DNA of 64,000 nt, from the NCBI GenBank assembly GCA_963921425.1, contig OY992836.1, forward strand, positions 18,121,614 through 18,185,613. The letters are read 5' to 3'. The notes below the pieces were generated by a model, which searched no databases, had not been told where the DNA came from, and saw nothing but the letters and a program-made list of their open reading frames with translations. Origin of the DNA: Dryas octopetala (taxonomy: Eukaryota > Streptophyta > Magnoliopsida > Rosales > Rosaceae). The position numbers and the translations under genes were made by a program. The first letter of the stretch is position 1. Each line of letters begins with the position of its first letter. Positions 58,663 through 64,000 of this stretch are shown one piece after another.

Positions 58663-59927
58663 GAGTAAATTATAATTTAGTACCTCAACTTTACATGTTG
58701 TTTCAATTTAGTACCCCAACTTTGAAAACTTGTAAAAAAGTATTTCAACTTTCATTTTGTGTCAAAATAGTACCTCCGTTAGTTTTTCTGTCAAATAAAC
58801 CGTTATCTGCTGACATGACAGGGGCATTTTTCGTCTTTTTTTCCCAAATTTAAAAAATAATAATATTTTTTAAAATTTTTGAATACAAAATCTTTTTTAA
58901 ATAATTAAAATAAAATAAAAAATTTTAATTTTTTCCCCTCCCCTCCGCCCCCGCCCCCAGCCATCCCCTCCCCAGCCCGCCCCCCCTCCCGGCCCGACCC
59001 GCCCCCTGCCCTGCCCTCATCCCCAGCCCGCCCCCACCCACTCCCCCTCTCCCTGCCCGACCCACCCCTACCCCCCACCCCAGTCCCGTCGCACCCCCTC
59101 CCCCAGCCCCAACCTCGTCGCACCCCCTCCCCCCCAAGCCCCAACCCCGTCGCACCCCCTTCGCCCAGCCCCGTCGCAGCCCCCAGCCCCAACCCCCATC
59201 GCACACCCCTCCCCCCAGCCCCTGCCCCAGCCCCTCCCTTCCCCTCCCCGCCCTACCCCCACCCAGCCCCATCCCCTTCCCTTCCTGCCCCCACCCAGCC
59301 CTCCCCCAGCCATCCCAGCTCGCCCCCACCCATCCTCCCCCCTCCCCCCTCCCCCCCTTACCCAACCCCAACCCCAACCCAGCCCCCTCACCCCTTACCA
59401 AACCCCCGACCATCCCCCTGCCCATTTCCCCCAATTTTTTTAAAAATTGTTTCATTTTAATTATTTTAAAAAAATTTTGTATTCAGGACGAGGGACAAGA
59501 CTGGGGGTGCGACGGGGGGGGAGAGGGGAGGGGATGGCTGGGTGGGGGCGGGCAGGGGAGGGGATGGCTGGGGGCAGGGGCGGGGGCGGGGGCGGGGGAG
59601 AGGGTGGGGGGGGGAGGGGGAGGGGGAGGGGAAAAAATTAAAAATTAAAAGTTTTAATTTTTTTAATGTTTATTTTAAAAGTTTTAATTTTTTTAAGAAT
59701 TTTTTTATTCAAAAGTTTTAAAAAATATTATTATTTTTTAAATGTGGGTAAAAAGATGAAAATACCCCTGCCACGTCAGCATATAACGGTTTATTTGACA
59801 GAAAAACTAACAGATGTACTATTTTTACACAAAATGAAAGTTGAGGTACTTTTTGTCAAATTTTTAAAGTTGGGGGTACTAAATTGAAAATCAGTGTAAA
59901 ATTGAAGTACTAAATTATAATTTACTC
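58663..59927. mobile_element. Mutator-like foldback element, non-autonomous
   Basis: Long terminal inverted repeats, starting GAGTAAATTATAATTTAGTA at 58663 and, reversed, the same from 59927, extend about 200 bp inward. They include AACGGTTTATTTGACAGAAA against its complement. A perfect 9-bp target duplication ATAAAAGTA lies at 58654-58662 and 59928-59936. The left half then becomes C-rich and the right half G-rich, so the whole 1265 bp can fold back. There is no transposase; the Gly/Arg-rich open frames at 58905-59455 are low-complexity readings of the C/G arms. Confidence 0.9.
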
Positions 59928-59936
59928 ATAAAAGTA

Positions 59937-60373
59937 TATTACAACGAATACGAAGGGAGTGGTGAGTGACTGAGTGGCTGGGTTAGGTGGGTCTCGGAGG
60001 GAGGGGTGAGAGGCGAAGGGAGGGGTGGGAGCTAGGCAGAGGGAGGGGTGCTGCAACAGTGCAACTCCATTTTTTTCTTTATTTTTTTCTTTTTTAAATT
60101 TAATTATTGTGTTTTTTAATTTTTTTAAATAATTATTTCATTTTATATAATTTTTTTGTCCACGTGGCATTTTGTTAAAGGTTTGTCAGTGTGCCACATA
60201 GGCAATTAATGGCCTCCCTAACAGAATAGTTGACGAAGGTACATAGGTGTGCAAAATCGGTAGTTGAGGTACTTTTTTTTTATTTGAATACTCAAATTAA
60301 AAATGATGTATATTTGAGGTAGCTGAGTATAATTTGCCCTAAAATAAAATAAAAGTATATTACAACAAATACG
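59937..60373. repeat. Remnant of a related element between direct repeats
   Basis: The phrase AAAAGTATATTACAAC(G/A)AAT occurs at 59931 and again at 60351, about 420 bp apart. The interval ends GGTAGCTGAGTATAATTTGCCC, resembling the right terminus of the Mutator-like element. The left terminus was not found, so it looks like a half-element or recombination product. Confidence 0.5.
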
Positions 60374-60722
60374 ACCCAAAAAAGACATTACTAATACAAT
60401 AAAAGGTAACCTGTTTTTTTTCCATTATAAAAACTTACCAAAAAAAAAAGTGAATTCTCTTTTTGGCTTAATCAATTTGAATTTGGAACCACTTTTCATT
60501 GAGAGATTGAGTGTCACTAGATCAAATGGTAATTAGCTAAAATTTTTTTGGCGTAATCGTAACACCACGTGATGGCGGTGATGCTGATCCAACCATAAAG
60601 AGACGTTACTACTAAAATAAAAGGTAAAAATTTTATTTGTCAGCACCAATTTTGCATGGCGACAATTGATATAACATTGAAAGACATAGAGCGCAAAGAC
60701 CAAAAAGCCTAGAACGAGTTAA
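60374..60722. other. 3' flank of aspartic protease gene
   Basis: AT-rich; probably includes the 3' untranslated region of the minus-strand protease. No gene seen. Confidence 0.5.
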
Positions 60723-62036
60723 CTAATTACAAAGCTCACGGGCGATGCCCAAGCGAGAGTTGGCAACATCAAACAAAATCCTAAGGTTCTGCTGCTGCAA
60801 GTTGGCGATCACATTCAACACCGAGTTCACATTATTAGGCGCCGCCGCCATTGCCAAGCAAGCCACCGACCCAGAACTGCTGTGAATCAATGTGTTCTCC
60901 GTTGGCAATGTCAGCTGCAATCCCGTGAAAATCAAAGTAATGCCTGGGGCTACAGCTTCGTTGCTCGCAGTGAAACACGTGTCAAAGGCTCCCAATGTTG
61001 AAAATGTACCATTCACTTGTTTTCTAAACTCGTCCCGGATTGCGCTGTACACGGGTTGCACGAATCGGGTTATCACCGTGCCCGAGTCTATGATGGTTCC
61101 CGCTCCGGTGTTTGGGTCGAATGATAGGAATTCTTGGGCAATGGGTACGAGTACCCGGCCCACTTTGATTCCGGTGAGGTTGACATAATACAACGAGGGC
61201 CGGTGCGGGTTTTTCAGCAGTGGGGTGGTTCGGATGGATTTGGGTTGGCCGGCCGGGCCGAGTTTGAGTGACCCGGAAAAGTAGTATGATTTGAAACTTG
61301 GTAAACAATATGAGAAGACGCCCGAGTAGAGTGACCCGGCTTGGGAGAGTAATGACATGGATCCACGACCCAAACCCAGTAACCCTTGGGACGGGACGGA
61401 CCCACCAGAGATGGCATTGATGCAACCAAAAGAGTATTTTGGAATGACACTATTGCCCAATCCTAAATCATCTTGAACAAGTGTGGCGGAGAATGATGAA
61501 TCTCCACCGTAGGATTGGTTAAAGGAGCATTTGGTGGCCCCGGTAGCCGGGCACGAGAGTCCACGGGCCTGAATGCATTCGGGTACGGAGCAATCCAACG
61601 GCCCAAAAGTGGTGGATGAGTTGGGTGAGAAGGTGGTGGAGGAGCAGCCGCTGCACCCGGAGCATGGGACCCACGCAAGGTCATTGCTAGTGTCTAGGAC
61701 CATGTACATGGGCTGACCCGGAGAGCCCAATTTGAGGCGAACCACGTAGTTGGCGATGTTGAGGACCTGCTGGCCCGAAGCGATTGGAGCCGAGGTGGTC
61801 TTTTGGGCCACTAGGGTTGACAGGTAGTTGACCCTTGCTGGGTCTTTGGAGGCCATGTTCAGGACTGTGCTCAACCATGAGTCCGACTTGGGTGGGGTGA
61901 AGGGAGAGCATTTGCTGTAGGTGGGAATGATGGAGAGGTCTTGTGAGCCGTCGGATTGGGAGCCACATGGATCAAGGGCTCTGGTTACAGAGACTAAAAT
62001 AGCAAAGAAGAAAAACTGGGTAATTTTCAAGTCCAT
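60723..62036 (-). CDS. Apoplastic pepsin-like aspartic protease (AED3 type)
   Basis: Secreted A1-family protease of the plant atypical/nucellin-like group. Intronless, 437 residues. The signal peptide MDLKITQFFFFAILVSVTRA is followed by a propeptide (about 21-95). Active site 1 reads VLDTSNDLAWVPC (about 118-130), with Ser for the usual Gly, as I recall for AED3 relatives. The Cys-rich nepenthesin-type insert (CSGCSGCSS) follows. Active site 2 is IIDSGTVITRF (about 316-326). The C-terminal disulphide Cys residues and the final ARELCN fit the family. Closest relatives in Arabidopsis are linked to systemic immunity. The Asn-Thr/Ser sites suggest glycosylation. Confidence 0.92.
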   Translation of the reverse strand: MDLKITQFFFFAILVSVTRALDPCGSQSDGSQDLSIIPTYSKCSPFTPPKSDSWLSTVLNMASKDPARVNYLSTLVAQKTTSAPIASGQQVLNIANYVVRLKLGSPGQPMYMVLDTSNDLAWVPCSGCSGCSSTTFSPNSSTTFGPLDCSVPECIQARGLSCPATGATKCSFNQSYGGDSSFSATLVQDDLGLGNSVIPKYSFGCINAISGGSVPSQGLLGLGRGSMSLLSQAGSLYSGVFSYCLPSFKSYYFSGSLKLGPAGQPKSIRTTPLLKNPHRPSLYYVNLTGIKVGRVLVPIAQEFLSFDPNTGAGTIIDSGTVITRFVQPVYSAIRDEFRKQVNGTFSTLGAFDTCFTASNEAVAPGITLIFTGLQLTLPTENTLIHSSSGSVACLAMAAAPNNVNSVLNVIANLQQQNLRILFDVANSRLGIARELCN

Positions 62037-62109
62037 GGCTACTTGGACCCAAAGATGGAGTCAGCCACACAAGAAAAGCTTGCAATGTGTGTACTCCACG
62101 GGAATGAGG

Positions 62110-62119
62110 TATTTATATA
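62110..62119 (-). promoter_or_regulatory. TATA box of the protease gene
   Basis: TATATAAATA on the minus strand about 74 bases ahead of the ATG, giving a short leader of roughly 45 bases. Confidence 0.7.
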
Positions 62120-64000
62120 AACTTATGTGGATTGTGATTTGTGGAGTAGAGTTCAATTATTGAAGATATTTTTGTGATGAAAAATGCATGTGATTCAATC
62201 CGACTTTTTATTTTTTAAATCGAATTTTGTCCTTGTAGTTTAAAAGCATACAATCATACATTCATACCTGTGTAGTTCACATTAAGTTGTAATAAATTTA
62301 AGTTCTTAACTCTGTTAGTGGAATGAATGAAATAATGACTTTAGCATCACGTGTTTCTCACGAATATAAGCATTCATGTCCTTTAATTTGTGTGCCTTAA
62401 AACCTCTCGACCACCATAAATATGAATTTGACAGCTCTTTTGTTTGAAAAAATTGGGAAATTATAAATTTTTGTCTTCGTCATCATCTACTCCATTTCAT
62501 TAACGGGGTTAGGAGTTTTGACATAATTACACCTAGTATGGATTAAAAGTGTAATTTGACCGTCAACTTTGATTAGTTTTATCATTTTATACAAAGCAAC
62601 CATGAGTCCATGATGATAAGAATGGATGCAAAGATAGGATCCATTCCATGATTGGGATCTAGCCAGCAAAAATGAGCTAAAGTTTGGGCCAGTACTAAGA
62701 AAACCAAACATGATGAGTTTGATAAGCATGTGTTGTTTTGTAATAATGCCGGACCAAGTTGGAGGGAATGCCGTGAATAAATGACAAATTAAGCTCAAAT
62801 CCCCCGGCCACCAATTTTTTTTTTTATGTCCATCGAGGAAGCCAAAGACAATTGATCTGATCAGTCCAGAATTCCAAACAAACAGCGAAGCTCTGAATGG
62901 TCTAAAGAATGTCTTTATTTCCGAAAGTTCAAACCATAACATGCACTCTCGAAATCTTCCTTACAATCACAGAGATTTGCCACTCAATACCAACATACTA
63001 TCATAGAATTACTCAAAATATAGTGAAAGAGATAGATATATAGAATTTATTTATCCATTATAATAAAATTTTACTCAAATTATTAAGTGATTTTAAGCAT
63101 TACGTTATGTCATATGACCTAACATGTATCCAAGTATTAGTTGCGAAAAGTGTAACTTAGAAAGATTTTTCACAGAATATATTATATCCATATGATGGAC
63201 AGTTATTCAATTACTTTGTACCACTCTACCTCCCAATTAGGATTGGAGAGATTATTTGAGGTAGAGTAATGGATTCCTAACAGTACGTTATTTACATTTA
63301 TTTTTTAGCATTTATATTTAACTTTTTACGGATAATTTTTTGATTCGAAAGCATGAAGGCATTTGAATCCCAATGTGGGGTCGAGCTAGCTCATTAGATA
63401 ATGATATCTTGTTCTCTTGTGTTTACATGGGCCCAAGACAGGATCCGGTCTGTCACGGGCTCAAGAAGACTTTCCTGATAGCCCGGGTCGGGCCCAACAC
63501 CAACTTGCACTTACATCACATGAGCCAACCAAAAACATGCACATGATACTCACTACAGTGAGCTTTCAAATTCCTAATCTCATCTCAATGCAATAGTAAA
63601 TAAAACCATTTTTTTCCAACCTAAGAAAAAAAAAATGCACTAACAATTACGCCTAGAGAACAATCCAAAGTCATAATCCTAGACAATAGGAATGTACTAG
63701 AAAAATGTTCAAGTGCGAATGTTTGCGTTGCTGGTTAAGTTATGATTCTAGACAATAGAATGTATGAAAGGTGTTCAAGTGTAGGTTCGAAGGTTACTTT
63801 ACGATCTTGTATTTGATAAAAACTTGATCGTAAAATTGTTCTCGTTATCCCGGATACACTGCCTTCTCGCAATTTTTGACAAGGGTTTTGCAACCGTAGG
63901 CGGCGTGTGTCCCTTGACCCTTGCTTGCAAATAATTGTTTGCTTACCAGTTACCACAACTTAAATTTCATTTTCGTTTAGTTTCATGGAAATGAGAAAAA
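62120..64000. other. Protease upstream region, no further gene
   Basis: AT-rich. The 151-residue frame at 62487-62942 (minus) has no recognisable domain and is not called. A diverged tandem duplication (CTAGACAATAG..AATGTA, then GTTCAAGTG) occurs at 63669-63724 and 63738-63790. Confidence 0.5.

Noticed and set aside
58905-59455. Gly/Arg-rich open frames on the minus strand
   Set aside because: Low-complexity readings of the C-rich arm of the Mutator-like element.
62487-62942. 151-residue minus-strand open frame
   Set aside because: No recognisable domain, odd composition, no splice-linked partner; likely chance.
1-64000. CRISPR arrays, operons, phage or other prokaryotic systems
   Set aside because: The window is plainly plant nuclear DNA; no direct-repeat/spacer array or bacterial gene organisation is present.

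Overview
The window is nuclear DNA of a flowering plant, most likely a eudicot. It has spliced genes with GT-AG introns, an AT-rich background, TATA boxes, a nuclear tRNA-Ser, plant-only gene families (pectinesterase with inhibitor domain, FBD-type F-box, B3, the REN1/PHGAP RhoGAP family) and a varied set of plant transposable elements. I cannot fix the species from the sequence.

Left part (1-26 kb): a complete 8-exon purine-biosynthesis gene (AIR synthetase, PUR5, minus strand, 661-2634), then a 6-exon gene for an acidic conserved plant protein of unknown function (minus, 3882-6621). A 758-bp non-autonomous Helitron with both termini intact lies at 7180-7937, followed by AT-rich intergenic DNA. 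Next is a large 22-exon PH-RhoGAP-coiled-coil gene of the REN1/PHGAP family (plus, 11151-25299). Its intron 12 carries an antisense TRIM retrotransposon and its intron 13 a near-perfect 28-bp-arm hairpin.

Middle part (26-33 kb): an intronless mitochondrial dicarboxylate carrier/UCP5-type gene (minus, 26085-27071), then two copies of one foldback transposon family (27729-29146 and 30882-32214). These have 45-bp terminal inverted repeats, 6-bp target-site duplications and a conserved central foldback. A tRNA-Ser(GCT) gene sits between them.

Pectinesterase cluster (34-50 kb): three two-exon type-I pectinesterase genes, one on minus (PME1, 34488-36255) and two on plus (PME2, 43355-45193; PME3, 48225-50129). 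PME2 and PME3 sit in duplicated blocks that include kilobases of upstream DNA. Comparing the blocks shows three kinds of insertion that reached only the PME2 copy after duplication: LINE 3' fragments, a tandem TRIM array with an intact 5-bp target-site duplication, and a hAT element with an 8-bp duplication. Exon similarity and intron dissimilarity suggest gene conversion among the three coding regions.

Right part (52-64 kb): a single-exon membrane-anchored methyltransferase-like gene with a candidate upstream ORF; a short B3-type gene with an internal 23-residue duplication; an F-box/LRR/FBD gene broken by one frameshift in a T-run; a Mutator-like foldback element with a 9-bp target-site duplication (58663-59927); and an intronless apoplastic aspartic protease (minus, 60723-62036). 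The genes do not form one pathway. The only functional cluster is the pectinesterase group, which acts on cell-wall pectin.
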